A stretch of DNA of 13,315 bases from Candidatus Woesearchaeota archaeon (lineage in GTDB: Archaea; Nanobdellota; Nanobdellia; Woesearchaeales; DSVV01). A program made the position numbers and the translations under genes. The DNA lies in assembly GCA_016205905.1 (NCBI GenBank), contig JACQSP010000012.1:1-13315 (forward strand), given 5' to 3'. Under the pieces are notes generated by a model. It was not told where the DNA came from, ran no database searches, and saw only the letters and a program-made list of their open reading frames with translations. Of the stretch, positions 6,144-13,130 are shown piece after piece; positions within the stretch are counted from its first letter, which is position 1, and each line of letters begins with the position of its first letter.

Positions 6144-6237
6144 TTGCAGATTAAATGAAAAAGTTCCTATTAGTTAATATTTAATCTGCAAGATTGTAAA
6201 TTTAACCTAATAAGAAAAATTCAGTTAAATTTACAAT
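6144..6237. repeat. Hairpin pair C
   Basis: C1: arms TTGCAGATTAAAT 6144-6156 and complement 6179-6191, 13 bp perfect, 22-nt loop. C2: arms ATTGTAAATTTAAC 6193-6206 and complement 6224-6237, 14 bp perfect, 17-nt loop. Only base 6192 separates them. The geometry matches arrays A, B and D, although the GRAC core and TATAG junction are absent, so C may be a distant relative or an independent case. C2 ends right at the ribosome binding site of the 21-codon gene at 6251. Confidence 0.8.
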
Positions 6238-6250
6238 AAAGGTGACTGTG

Positions 6251-6316
6251 ATGAGGAATCCTGTTGTTGCAGAACAGCTAAGGAATTATATCTTATCGCA
6301 TTTCAATAAGAAATAA
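6251..6316 (+). CDS. Possible 21-residue microprotein
   Basis: Encodes MRNPVVAEQLRNYILSHFNKK, predicted as one amphipathic helix. Support: AAAGGTG at 6238-6244, 6 bases before the ATG, and the same AAAGGTG string before the next small gene at 6327. It could instead be a leader peptide, since it lies between hairpin C2 and the microprotein operon. The function is unknown and it is too short to judge coding bias. Confidence 0.45.
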   Translation: MRNPVVAEQLRNYILSHFNKK

Positions 6317-6326
6317 AGGTGATATT

Positions 6327-6434
6327 ATGAAAAAAAGGGCAAGATTAAAATGGTATGAAGCATTAGGATGGACACTTGCAATTCTTGCAAGCGCTCTTTT
6401 AATACTGAGAATATTAGGTATAATTAAAGGATAG
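6327..6434 (+). CDS. Small single-pass membrane protein (35 residues)
   Basis: Encodes a basic N-terminus (MKKRARLKWYEA) and one hydrophobic segment, about residues 13-33 (LGWTLAILASALLILRILGII). This fits a positive-inside single-pass membrane microprotein. An AAAGGTGAT ribosome binding site (6315-6323) precedes the ATG and starts on the stop codon of the 21-residue gene. It belongs to the run of small genes leading into gpmI. The family is not recognised. Confidence 0.65.
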   Translation: MKKRARLKWYEALGWTLAILASALLILRILGIIKG

Positions 6435-6447
6435 GTAAAGTGACAAC

Positions 6448-6633
6448 ATGTTTAAGCATCTTAAAGCAATATTATATTTAGTGTCTGTTATATGGACAAT
6501 ATGGTTAATAGTAAAGTCATATGGCACTGAATGTTTTTCAATGTTTGATAGTTACATCACAATCATGGTTTTGTTAGGATCTATGATTTTGAATGATTTG
6601 ATTAACAAGAGGGAAAATTATGAACTCAAATAA
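6448..6633 (+). CDS. Small two-helix membrane protein (61 residues)
   Basis: Two hydrophobic stretches, about residues 6-23 (KAILYLVSVIWTIWLIV) and 35-53 (SYITIMVLLGSMILNDLI), joined by a short loop with one Cys, and a charged tail. A GGTAAAGTG string upstream may serve for ribosome binding. Its last 14 bases overlap the start of gpmI in another frame, a sign of translational coupling. The family is not recognised; the shape suggests a small membrane subunit. Confidence 0.65.
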   Translation: MFKHLKAILYLVSVIWTIWLIVKSYGTECFSMFDSYITIMVLLGSMILNDLINKRENYELK

Positions 6634-8242
6634 TAAAATCCTGCTAATCATCCGCGACGGCTGGGGATACTCTACAAAAAACACAAAAAAGACAGGCAAT
6701 GCGCAGGTATTAGCGAGAATGCCAAACACAAATTTCTACGAGAAGAATTATCCGTTTACTCTTCTTAACGCGCATGGCAATGCTGTCGGGCTTCCTGCAA
6801 ATACGCAGGGCGGAAGCGAGGTTGGCCATTACACAATCGGTGCGGGCAGAATTATCTGGCAGGAGTTCGAAAAGATTAACAGGTCAATTGCCAGCAGCTC
6901 TGAAAATTCAAAAAGCAGCAAAGAATCATTTTTCAAAAACAAAACTCTGCTAAATGCTATGCACCACGTCAAGAAGTTTAAATCAAATTTACATTTAATG
7001 GGCTTGTTCAGCGACGAGGGAGTTCACGGCACAACAGAGCATCTTTACGCGCTTCTCAGGATGGCAAAACAGCAGAAAGTAAAGAGTGTTTATGTCCATT
7101 GTTTTCTCGACGGAAGAGATGTGCCTGAAAAAAGCGCCGTAACATATTTTAATGAGTTTAAGAGAAGAACAAAAGCGCTCGGTATTGACAAAACTGTTAA
7201 AATCGCATCAATCATCGGCAGATATTATGCAATGGACAGGGACAATAACTGGGACAGGACGCAGATGGCATACGAGCTTTTGGTCTACGGAAAAGGATTT
7301 ATTGAAGACGACACTTTAACAGCGATGAAAAAAGCGTACAAATACGGCGCGCCTTCTGACTATTATGTGAAGCCAATGAAAATGAGAGGCACACCAAACA
7401 TTTCAGACAAGGATGCGGTTATATTCTGGAATTTCAGGACAGACAGAGCGAGGCAGTTAACCTATGCTTTTATCGACAGAAAGTTTGAAGAGCATGGAAA
7501 GCATAAAGAAAGATTTAAAGTTAAGAAACTGAAAAATTTGAATTATGTGTGCATGACCAATTATGACAGAAATATGAAGCTAAACTGTGCATTCCCTGAA
7601 ACTTATGTTAAAAATAATTTAGGCAGCATACTTGCAAAACATAATCTGAAACAGTTAAGGATAGCAGAGACAGAAAAATATGCTCATGTGACCTTTTTCT
7701 TTAACTCACAGATTGAAACCATAAACAAAGGAGAAGAACGAGTATTAATCCCTTCGCCAAAATGTTCAAATTATGCGCAAAAGCCAGAGATGAGCGCTTA
7801 TGGAATCACAGGCAGGCTTTTGGAGAGGATAAACTCAGGCAAGTTTGGCTTTATCTTGGTTAATTTTGCAAACGGCGACTTAGTCGGCCATTCTGGAAAT
7901 TTAAAAGCAACAATTAAATGCTGTGAAGTTGTTGACGAGTGTGTTGGAAAAATTGTAAAGTCAGCATTAAACAAAAATTATGTGGTTATGCTGACAGGAG
8001 ACCATGGAAACTGCGAAGAGATGTTTTATCCAAACGGCGAGCCTAAACCGTCGCATACACTTAACCCTGTGCAATTCACGTTAATTTGCGGTGATAATGT
8101 TTTGCTGAACGGAAACAAACGAAAGAAACTGAGAAACATAACATTAAAAAAAGGAAAAGGATTAGCGAATATTGCGCCGACAATATTGCAATTGATAGGC
8201 ATAAAGAAAGATAAAGAAATGGAAGATGGATTGATCAGATAA
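6620..8242 (+). CDS. gpmI: 2,3-bisphosphoglycerate-independent phosphoglycerate mutase
   Basis: Interconverts 3- and 2-phosphoglycerate without a bisphosphoglycerate cofactor; Mn-dependent, alkaline phosphatase superfamily. 540 residues, slightly longer than the usual ~510. Seen: RDGWG with metal-binding Asp13, GGSEVGH (64-70) with phosphoserine nucleophile Ser66, VHG (135-137), DGRD (164-167), GRYYAMDRDNNWDR (200-213), FRTDRARQ (272-279), AETEKYAHVTFFFN (349-362), NFANGDLVGHSG (415-426) with Asp420 and His424, GDHGN (460-464) with Asp461 and His462, and His479 in SHTLNPV. All expected metal and substrate residues are present. The start is fixed by GAGGG (6609-6613), 6 bases upstream. The gene overlaps the upstream microprotein gene. 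It is the bacterial-type long iPGM rather than the shorter archaeal ApgM form. Together with enolase it covers two consecutive glycolytic steps. Confidence 0.96.
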   Translation: MNSNNKILLIIRDGWGYSTKNTKKTGNAQVLARMPNTNFYEKNYPFTLLNAHGNAVGLPANTQGGSEVGHYTIGAGRIIWQEFEKINRSIASSSENSKSSKESFFKNKTLLNAMHHVKKFKSNLHLMGLFSDEGVHGTTEHLYALLRMAKQQKVKSVYVHCFLDGRDVPEKSAVTYFNEFKRRTKALGIDKTVKIASIIGRYYAMDRDNNWDRTQMAYELLVYGKGFIEDDTLTAMKKAYKYGAPSDYYVKPMKMRGTPNISDKDAVIFWNFRTDRARQLTYAFIDRKFEEHGKHKERFKVKKLKNLNYVCMTNYDRNMKLNCAFPETYVKNNLGSILAKHNLKQLRIAETEKYAHVTFFFNSQIETINKGEERVLIPSPKCSNYAQKPEMSAYGITGRLLERINSGKFGFILVNFANGDLVGHSGNLKATIKCCEVVDECVGKIVKSALNKNYVVMLTGDHGNCEEMFYPNGEPKPSHTLNPVQFTLICGDNVLLNGNKRKKLRNITLKKGKGLANIAPTILQLIGIKKDKEMEDGLIR

Positions 8243-8273
8243 AATAATATGATAATAAGGGAACTATAAAAAA

Positions 8274-8861
8274 ATGGCATTTTTAACAATCTGGGAAATC
8301 ATTGACATGATTATCATAAGTCTGGCAGTTGGATATATATTTAAAGATATGTTTCCAAAAGCAATGAGGCATTCTTATGAAGATTATTTTGAAGAATACA
8401 AATCTGCAAAACAGTTTATTAATTGGAATGATTTTAAGTTTGCAATTCTTATTGTTGGGCCAGCGATAATCCTGCACGAGTTAGGCCATAAAATAGTTGC
8501 ACTAGGCTTTGGTTTGTATGCAACATTCAACGCTGCCTATTTTTGGCTGCTGATTGGCGTTGCATTGAAAGCATTTGGATCTCCAATCTTATTTTTTGTT
8601 CCTGCCTATGTTGCCCACAGCGCAACTGCATTTCCGTGGCAGTCATCATTAATAGCATTTGCCGGGCCATTTGTTAATCTTGTACTTTGGTTAGGTTCAT
8701 GGCTGATTTTAAAGAAAGCAAAAAAACTGAGCCATACTGCCATAACTGCATTAAGCTTTACCAAAAGAATAAACATGTTCTTATTCCTATTCAACATGAT
8801 ACCAATCCCGCCATTTGACGGCGGACAAGTGCTGATGGGATTGATAAGGACGTTTTTTTGA
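8274..8861 (+). CDS. M50-family site-2-protease-like membrane metalloprotease
   Basis: 195 residues, mostly hydrophobic with about five membrane segments (~5-22, 56-82, 85-112, 124-147, 166-178). HELGH at 68-72 supplies the zinc ligands and catalytic Glu69. AGPFVNL (130-136) and NMIPIPPFDGGQVL (174-187, Asp182) are the other M50 signatures, with Asp182 the third zinc ligand. No PDZ domain is present, so this is a minimal S2P-like peptidase like many archaeal ones. It probably cleaves transmembrane segments; the substrate is unknown. It lies 31 bp after gpmI and is likely co-transcribed. The binding site is weak (AAGGGAAC, 8259-8266). Confidence 0.85.
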   Translation: MAFLTIWEIIDMIIISLAVGYIFKDMFPKAMRHSYEDYFEEYKSAKQFINWNDFKFAILIVGPAIILHELGHKIVALGFGLYATFNAAYFWLLIGVALKAFGSPILFFVPAYVAHSATAFPWQSSLIAFAGPFVNLVLWLGSWLILKKAKKLSHTAITALSFTKRINMFLFLFNMIPIPPFDGGQVLMGLIRTFF

Positions 8862-8866
8862 TAAGT

Positions 8867-8906
8867 TATTTTTTTTCGTTCCTGGCATGTCCAACAGGTT
8901 CACGAA
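8867..8906 (+). terminator. T-run and stem-loop after the M50 gene
   Basis: A run of T residues ends at 8876, followed by a stem: TTCGT (8875-8879) with ACGAA (8902-8906) and CCTG (8881-8884) with CAGG (8895-8898), separated by small bulges, with a 10-nt loop. The T tract suits archaeal termination after the microprotein-gpmI-M50 operon. The stem may be incidental. Confidence 0.4.
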
Positions 8907-8921
8907 TAAAAAGGTAAGATG

Positions 8922-8997
8922 GTTTGAAAGCTTGACAGCTTGAAAGTACGACTCATATAGCGCACTTTCGAGCTTTCAGACTTTCAAGCTTTCAAAC
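8922..8997. repeat. Long imperfect hairpin in dispersed-repeat copy 1
   Basis: Outer arms GTTTGAAAGCTTGA (8922-8935) and complement (8984-8997), 14 bp perfect. Inner arms 8937-8947 and 8964-8974 form 11 bp with one G-T pair. The right side carries about nine unpaired bases (8975-8983), as if the left arm had lost a short piece. The 16-nt loop (8948-8963) contains CATATAG. The right arm and loop recur in inverted orientation at 13053-13130, but the left arm does not. Confidence 0.8.
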
Positions 8998-9025
8998 AGT
9001 TTCATGTGACCGTGGACTGCGTCCA
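8948..9025 (+). repeat. Dispersed repeat, copy 1
   Basis: About 77 bases match the reverse complement of 13053-13130 with five mismatches and one single-base indel, by eye. It ends in a small hairpin, TGGAC-TGC-GTCCA (9013-9025), extendable by CC/GG. It carries no coding frame of its own. It lies just past the 3' end of the unrecognised gene on the minus strand. Confidence 0.85.
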
Positions 9026-9051
9026 TGGAAATAACAAAAAAAGAAATAAAT

Positions 9052-9594
9052 CTACTTTGGAAGAACGCACTGCAAAGAATAACATTTGTCTAAGTATGTT
9101 CCCTGCAATCCGTCAAATGTATAAAAGCAATAATTTGGCCTGTGAACAACTACTTTTCTTAAAACCCACAAATTATCTTCTTTCATGAATGTAAATGAAT
9201 CGCTGTAAAAAACGTTCTCATTTTTTCCTTTTTTTAAAGTAAACTCCATTCTCCCGAGTACCTCTTCAAACTCTTGTAGCCTTTCAAGATAATTTGCTGG
9301 ATTTTCCTTCAAACATTTTTTGGTTATACTAAAACTTAATAAAAGTGGTTTCGTATAAACCATATGAATTCTCTGGCGATTTGTTATGGTGTATTCATCT
9401 TCTATTCCCTCTATAATTTCAGATAAATTGTTATAAGTTATTTTTTCTTTTAGTTTGGTATATCTTTTTGGATAACCACACATATGTCTCTTGTTTGTAG
9501 AAAAAGGAGAATGGTCAATAGGCAGCCCTAATTCTCTGCAAATAGCATTATATTCATCAAAAGATATATCTTCAAGAGTAAAATTTCGTTTCAT
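9052..9594 (-). CDS. Hypothetical protein, family not recognised
   Basis: 180 residues, soluble, no signal peptide or membrane segment. The N-terminal part (1-30) looks like a short helical region (LEDISFDEYNAICRELGLPI). The middle is charged and rich in Lys, Arg and Tyr (RHMCGYPKRYTKLKEKITYNN). The C-terminal part alternates hydrophobic and polar residues and is probably beta-rich (NVFYSDSFTFMKEDNLWVLRKVVVHRPNYCFYTFDGLQGTYL). Cys44, Cys161, Cys171 and Cys176 form no obvious metal motif. Coding is supported by length and by a TATA box exactly 26 bp before the ATG (leaderless). It sits immediately beside dispersed-repeat copy 1. I assign no function. Confidence 0.7.
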   Translation of the reverse strand: MKRNFTLEDISFDEYNAICRELGLPIDHSPFSTNKRHMCGYPKRYTKLKEKITYNNLSEIIEGIEDEYTITNRQRIHMVYTKPLLLSFSITKKCLKENPANYLERLQEFEEVLGRMEFTLKKGKNENVFYSDSFTFMKEDNLWVLRKVVVHRPNYCFYTFDGLQGTYLDKCYSLQCVLPK

Positions 9595-9616
9595 TCTATG
9601 AAGAGAAATAGATTGA

Positions 9617-9623
9617 TTTATAA
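9617..9623 (-). promoter_or_regulatory. TATA box of the hypothetical gene
   Basis: The minus strand reads TTATAAA, centred at about 9620, 26 bp from the first base of the ATG at 9594. No ribosome binding site is present, so a leaderless transcript is likely. Confidence 0.6.
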
Positions 9624-9698
9624 GAATTACTATTTATTACGCCAATTATTCTGACAACATAAATTTAAAAATAAAGTAGATATAGAATGTGATGAAGA

Positions 9699-10904
9699 TT
9701 AAATACCATTACTTTGTCTATCTTTCAAAGAAGAGATATATGATTCTGCAGTCGGTAATTGTATACATACTTCTCCTCTTATCAGTTGTGAAGCCCATCT
9801 TCTTTCAGCATGCTCACAAATGTCTTTTATATTTCTGCCTGAAACACCGTCTGCTATTTTTGCAATCTCTTCTACTTCTGCACTTGTCAATTGTTTTGCA
9901 TAATTGCCAAAAATAGAAATTCTTTCTTCCAAATTAGGCAAAGGAAAATTAATGCTTATATCAAATCTGCTCAAAAGCGCAGGATCCAAATCATTTTTTC
10001 TGTTTGTTGCCCCTATAATGATTGTTTTCTGGTTTGGCAGAAATCCGTCAATCTGCCTTAAAAGAACCGATAAAACACGCCTTGTTGCTTCATGCATATT
10101 TTGATCTCTGGAAAGTGCAAGTGAATCTATTTCATCCAAGAAAAATAATGTATCTCCTATCTCTGTTCCTGCTTTAAATATATTAGCAAGGTTTTTTTCA
10201 CTTTCACCATACCATTTTGTCATAATACTTTCTATAGGAACATAAAGCAAAGGCACTTGTGCCTCGCCTGCGATTATTCTTGCGCTTGTTGTTTTTCCTG
10301 TACCTGGCGGCCCTTCAAACAAAACTGCTTTTGGCCTGTTGCTTTCAACATATTTTCTGGTTCCAGCAACAATTTTTTCATATATTTCAGGGTGTTTAAG
10401 AGAAAGTATAACTGTATCCCTTATTTTCTGCTTCACGGTTTCATAACCTGCAAGATAATCCCATGTTAAATTAGGGTTTGGTGTGTATATAGTAACACCC
10501 ATCTCACTCAACCTTATCTTTGGATCTTTTCTTTCGCTTTGTGAATGGCTTGTGGTATAAGCAGAAATAATAGTATTAATATCTTTATCGCTGAATGCGC
10601 CTTCTTTGTAGAAAATAATTCCGCGGTTGTATTTACTGCTATCAACATAAATTCTTAATTTATCCCCTCTTAAATTAATATCACCACCATAAGACTCTGC
10701 CTTTACATCGCCTAATGTTTTGACTACTGAAGAGACCACTTTAAAAATATCTGTTTCCTCTGAAAAACCAAACTGCACCTTTGTCGAATCTCCTGTTAAC
10801 TGAAATTCAATAGGCGGCAATTGATTTCCATCTGCAGAAGAATATTGATATGTAATCTGCTTTAGTATTAATTCTTTAGCCTGAAGATAATTTATGCCAC
10901 TCAT
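9699..10904 (-). CDS. AAA ATPase, Cdc48/proteasome-regulator-like
   Basis: 401 residues. Residues 1-145 form a domain I do not recognise, with mixed beta strands at ~31-100. The AAA module follows: LAGYETVKQKIRD (151-163), Walker A GPPGTGKT (198-205), aromatic pore loop KWYGESEK (230-237), Walker B FFLDEID (254-260), second region of homology GATNRKNDLDPALLSRFD (298-315) with arginine-finger candidate Arg313, and sensor-2 region SGRNIKDICEHAERR (355-369). It contains one AAA module, so it differs from two-module Cdc48. There is no N-terminal coiled coil as in PAN, and no transmembrane segment. The likely role is hexameric protein unfolding or complex disassembly, with the N-domain choosing substrates. 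The start is backed by a TATA box 26 bp upstream. It is transcribed divergently from pyrG. Confidence 0.9.
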   Translation of the reverse strand: MSGINYLQAKELILKQITYQYSSADGNQLPPIEFQLTGDSTKVQFGFSEETDIFKVVSSVVKTLGDVKAESYGGDINLRGDKLRIYVDSSKYNRGIIFYKEGAFSDKDINTIISAYTTSHSQSERKDPKIRLSEMGVTIYTPNPNLTWDYLAGYETVKQKIRDTVILSLKHPEIYEKIVAGTRKYVESNRPKAVLFEGPPGTGKTTSARIIAGEAQVPLLYVPIESIMTKWYGESEKNLANIFKAGTEIGDTLFFLDEIDSLALSRDQNMHEATRRVLSVLLRQIDGFLPNQKTIIIGATNRKNDLDPALLSRFDISINFPLPNLEERISIFGNYAKQLTSAEVEEIAKIADGVSGRNIKDICEHAERRWASQLIRGEVCIQLPTAESYISSLKDRQSNGI

Positions 10905-10926
10905 AAGATAAAGAAATGTGGCTTGG

Positions 10927-10934
10927 TTTATAAA
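10927..10934 (-). promoter_or_regulatory. TATA box of the AAA ATPase gene
   Basis: TTTATAAA, centred about 26 bp from the ATG at 10904. The ATG lacks a ribosome binding site, consistent with a leaderless mRNA. Confidence 0.6.
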
Positions 10935-11005
10935 AGTTATATCTGCAATTATGCCAAACTATGATATATACGCTTCTCCAACCTATATACTCCACAATAA
11001 CAATC

Positions 11006-11017
11006 TTTTAATATAAC
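11006..11017 (+). promoter_or_regulatory. TATA box of pyrG
   Basis: TTTTAATATAAC, centred about 25-26 bp before the ATG at 11036. It supports this ATG, and therefore the long N-terminal extension of the protein, as real. Confidence 0.6.
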
Positions 11018-11035
11018 TTTTAGCCGTTCCAAATA

Positions 11036-12961
11036 ATGCACACTAAAAAAAGCAATGAATTTGGTAAAGAGGGTAAAGAAAATAAAGAAAAAGGCTTAAG
11101 TTCTAAGGATTGCTGTGGATTTGATGTTGATTCTAAAAATTATTGTGAACCTTGTGATAAAACCTGCGAGAATGGTTTAGAAACCAATGAAAGGGGGTTT
11201 AACATATTAAAAAAGATTTCAGGGAAAACAGAAGAGCATGAATTTTATATTCCTCAAGTAGATGGTTATGCACCAGGAAAAACAAAGTATATTGTTGTGT
11301 TTGGCACTGTTATGAGCGGGTTAGGGAAAGGCATTGTGAGCTCATCACTTGGAAAGCTTTTGCAGGTTAATGGCTATACTGTTGCGCCGATAAAGCTTGA
11401 AGGCTATCTTAATATTGATTCCGGCACATTAAATCCATTCAGGCATGGTGAAGTATTTGTTTTAGACGACGGCATGGAATGCGACATGGATTTGGGAACT
11501 TATGAAAGATTACTTGACTTAACATTATCAAAGAATAATTTCACAACAAACGGCCAGATTCTGTCTGGTGTATTAAACTTCGAAAGAAAAGGTGGATTTC
11601 TCGGGAGAGATGTTCAGTATGTTCCTCATGTTACCGGCGAGGTAAAGAGAATATTAAGAAATCTAGCTATGACATCCAAAGCAGACATTGTATTGGTGGA
11701 AATTGGCGGAACTGTTGGAGACATTGAAAACAGCGTCTACATTGAGGCGGTAAGGGAATTAGCATATGAAGAAGGCAGGGAAAATGTTTGTTTTGTTGCA
11801 TTGACATATATTATTGAGCCGAAATTTTTAGGCGAGCAAAAATCAAAAGCAGCGCAATTGGGATTAAGAAGCCTATTGAGCATGGGCATCCAGCCGCATA
11901 TTGTTGCGTGCAGAAGCCAGAATAAAGTTACTGAAAAAGTAAGGGAAAAGATTAGCATTTTTTCAAATATACCTGTGTCAAGGGTTCTTAGCATGCATGA
12001 TGTTGATTCTGTTTATGAAATACCATTATTAATGAAAAAAGCTAATCTGGATAAAGAAGTGTTAGATATACTTAAATTACCCCGAAAAAAGAGCGATGAA
12101 TCTCAGGAAAAAGAGGTTAAAAAAATAGAGAATTATATTAATAAAATAAAATATCCGCAAAAAGAGATAACAATAGGTATAACAGGCAAGTATACAAATA
12201 TAAGAGATTCATATGCATCGATAATAAAAGCGCTTGAGCATTCCGGCGCTGCTTTAGGCGTGAAAGTTAATATTAAATGGATTGAAACAACAGATATTGA
12301 AGACGGGAAAATAAGCGTCGAAGAAGCCTTGAGAGTTAGTGAAGTTACTGAAGGCGAAAATGAGGGTAAGAAAGTAAATGCCGGCGAGCTTGTTAAAGGT
12401 ATAATTGTTCCAGGTGGTTTTGGAAAGAGAGGAGTAGAAGGAAAAATTGCCTGTGTTAAATATGCCCGCGAAAATAATATTCCTTATCTTGGCTTATGTT
12501 ATGGATTTCAAATGGCAGTGATAGAATTTGCAAGAAATGTATGCAATCTTGAAGATGCGAATACAACTGAAGTAAAGCCAGACTGCAAAAATCCAGTTGT
12601 TGATATTCTCCCAGAGCAAAAGAAAATTGAAGGCCTTGGCGGGAATATGAGGCTGGGCGGAAGGGATATTGATGTCAAAAAACTTACAAAGGCATATGCG
12701 CTTTATGGGCTTTCAGACAGCAAGACTTCAATAAGAGAAAGATTCAGGCACAGATTTGAATTCAACCCAGAATACAAAGACCTGTTCGAGAAAAAAGGAA
12801 TGGTTTTCTCAGGAAAAGCGCCAAATGTTCCCATTATGCAGATATTAGAGCTGCCCACTCATAAATATTTTATTGGCGTGCAGTATCACCCTGAATTCAC
12901 GTCGAGGATGTTAAACCCTAATCCTTTGTTCTATGGTTTTGTTAAGGCGTGTGGGGAATGA
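11036..12961 (+). CDS. pyrG: CTP synthase with a cysteine-containing N-terminal extension
   Basis: Makes CTP from UTP, ATP and glutamine; forms cytoplasmic tetramers. 641 residues against the usual ~530-550. Residues 1-80 are an extension: charged and low-complexity, with Cys at 26, 27, 37, 40 and 44. The synthetase domain begins near 84: P-loop-like GTVMSGLGKGIVSS (90-103, usually GGVVSSLGKG), KLEGYLNIDSGT (120-131, usually KLDPYINVDPGT), metal ligands Asp152 (DMDLG) and Glu222 (VEIGGTVGDIE). The glutaminase domain has nucleophile Cys488 (GLCYGFQ) and His618/Glu620 (YHPEF). All catalytic residues are present, so it should be active, but the synthetase motifs are clearly divergent. No Met lies between the first residue and Met93, which is already inside the P-loop, so the extension cannot be removed by a downstream ATG. 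Divergent from the AAA ATPase gene. Confidence 0.95.
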   Translation: MHTKKSNEFGKEGKENKEKGLSSKDCCGFDVDSKNYCEPCDKTCENGLETNERGFNILKKISGKTEEHEFYIPQVDGYAPGKTKYIVVFGTVMSGLGKGIVSSSLGKLLQVNGYTVAPIKLEGYLNIDSGTLNPFRHGEVFVLDDGMECDMDLGTYERLLDLTLSKNNFTTNGQILSGVLNFERKGGFLGRDVQYVPHVTGEVKRILRNLAMTSKADIVLVEIGGTVGDIENSVYIEAVRELAYEEGRENVCFVALTYIIEPKFLGEQKSKAAQLGLRSLLSMGIQPHIVACRSQNKVTEKVREKISIFSNIPVSRVLSMHDVDSVYEIPLLMKKANLDKEVLDILKLPRKKSDESQEKEVKKIENYINKIKYPQKEITIGITGKYTNIRDSYASIIKALEHSGAALGVKVNIKWIETTDIEDGKISVEEALRVSEVTEGENEGKKVNAGELVKGIIVPGGFGKRGVEGKIACVKYARENNIPYLGLCYGFQMAVIEFARNVCNLEDANTTEVKPDCKNPVVDILPEQKKIEGLGGNMRLGGRDIDVKKLTKAYALYGLSDSKTSIRERFRHRFEFNPEYKDLFEKKGMVFSGKAPNVPIMQILELPTHKYFIGVQYHPEFTSRMLNPNPLFYGFVKACGE

Positions 12962-13040
12962 ATAAGAGATAAAATGGATTTGTTTAGCTGATGTTCTGTT
13001 TCTTAATTTAGGTTCTCATTCTCAATTTTATTTACTGCTT

Positions 13041-13056
13041 CCCACCCGTTTGTGGG
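13041..13056. repeat. Small GC-rich hairpin CCCAC/GTGGG
   Basis: Arms 13041-13045 and 13052-13056 with a 6-nt loop, about 80 bases after the pyrG stop and at the edge of dispersed-repeat copy 2. It may help to terminate pyrG or mark the repeat's end. No other function is visible in 12962-13040, which is T-rich and gene-free. Confidence 0.45.
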
Positions 13057-13130
13057 ACGCAGTCCACGTCTCATGAAACTGTTTGAAAGCTTGAACCTCT
13101 GAAAGCTCGAAAGTGCGCCATATGAATCGT
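13053..13130 (-). repeat. Dispersed repeat, copy 2 (inverted relative to copy 1)
   Basis: Its reverse complement matches 8948-9025 with five mismatches and one indel by eye. Unlike copy 1, it lacks the partner arm that would fold it into a long hairpin. At 13130, where that arm would begin, the sequence changes to TATAG and hairpin array D. Copies 1 and 2 bracket a ~4.1-kb block holding the hypothetical gene, the AAA ATPase gene and pyrG. Confidence 0.85.

Noticed and set aside
8922..9028. Insertion sequence with transposase
   Set aside because: There is a repeat and a hairpin but no transposase frame nearby; at most a non-autonomous element.
9006..9188. 60-residue plus-strand frame
   Set aside because: It overlaps dispersed-repeat copy 1 and the 3' end of the minus-strand hypothetical gene, with no binding site or protein-like composition.
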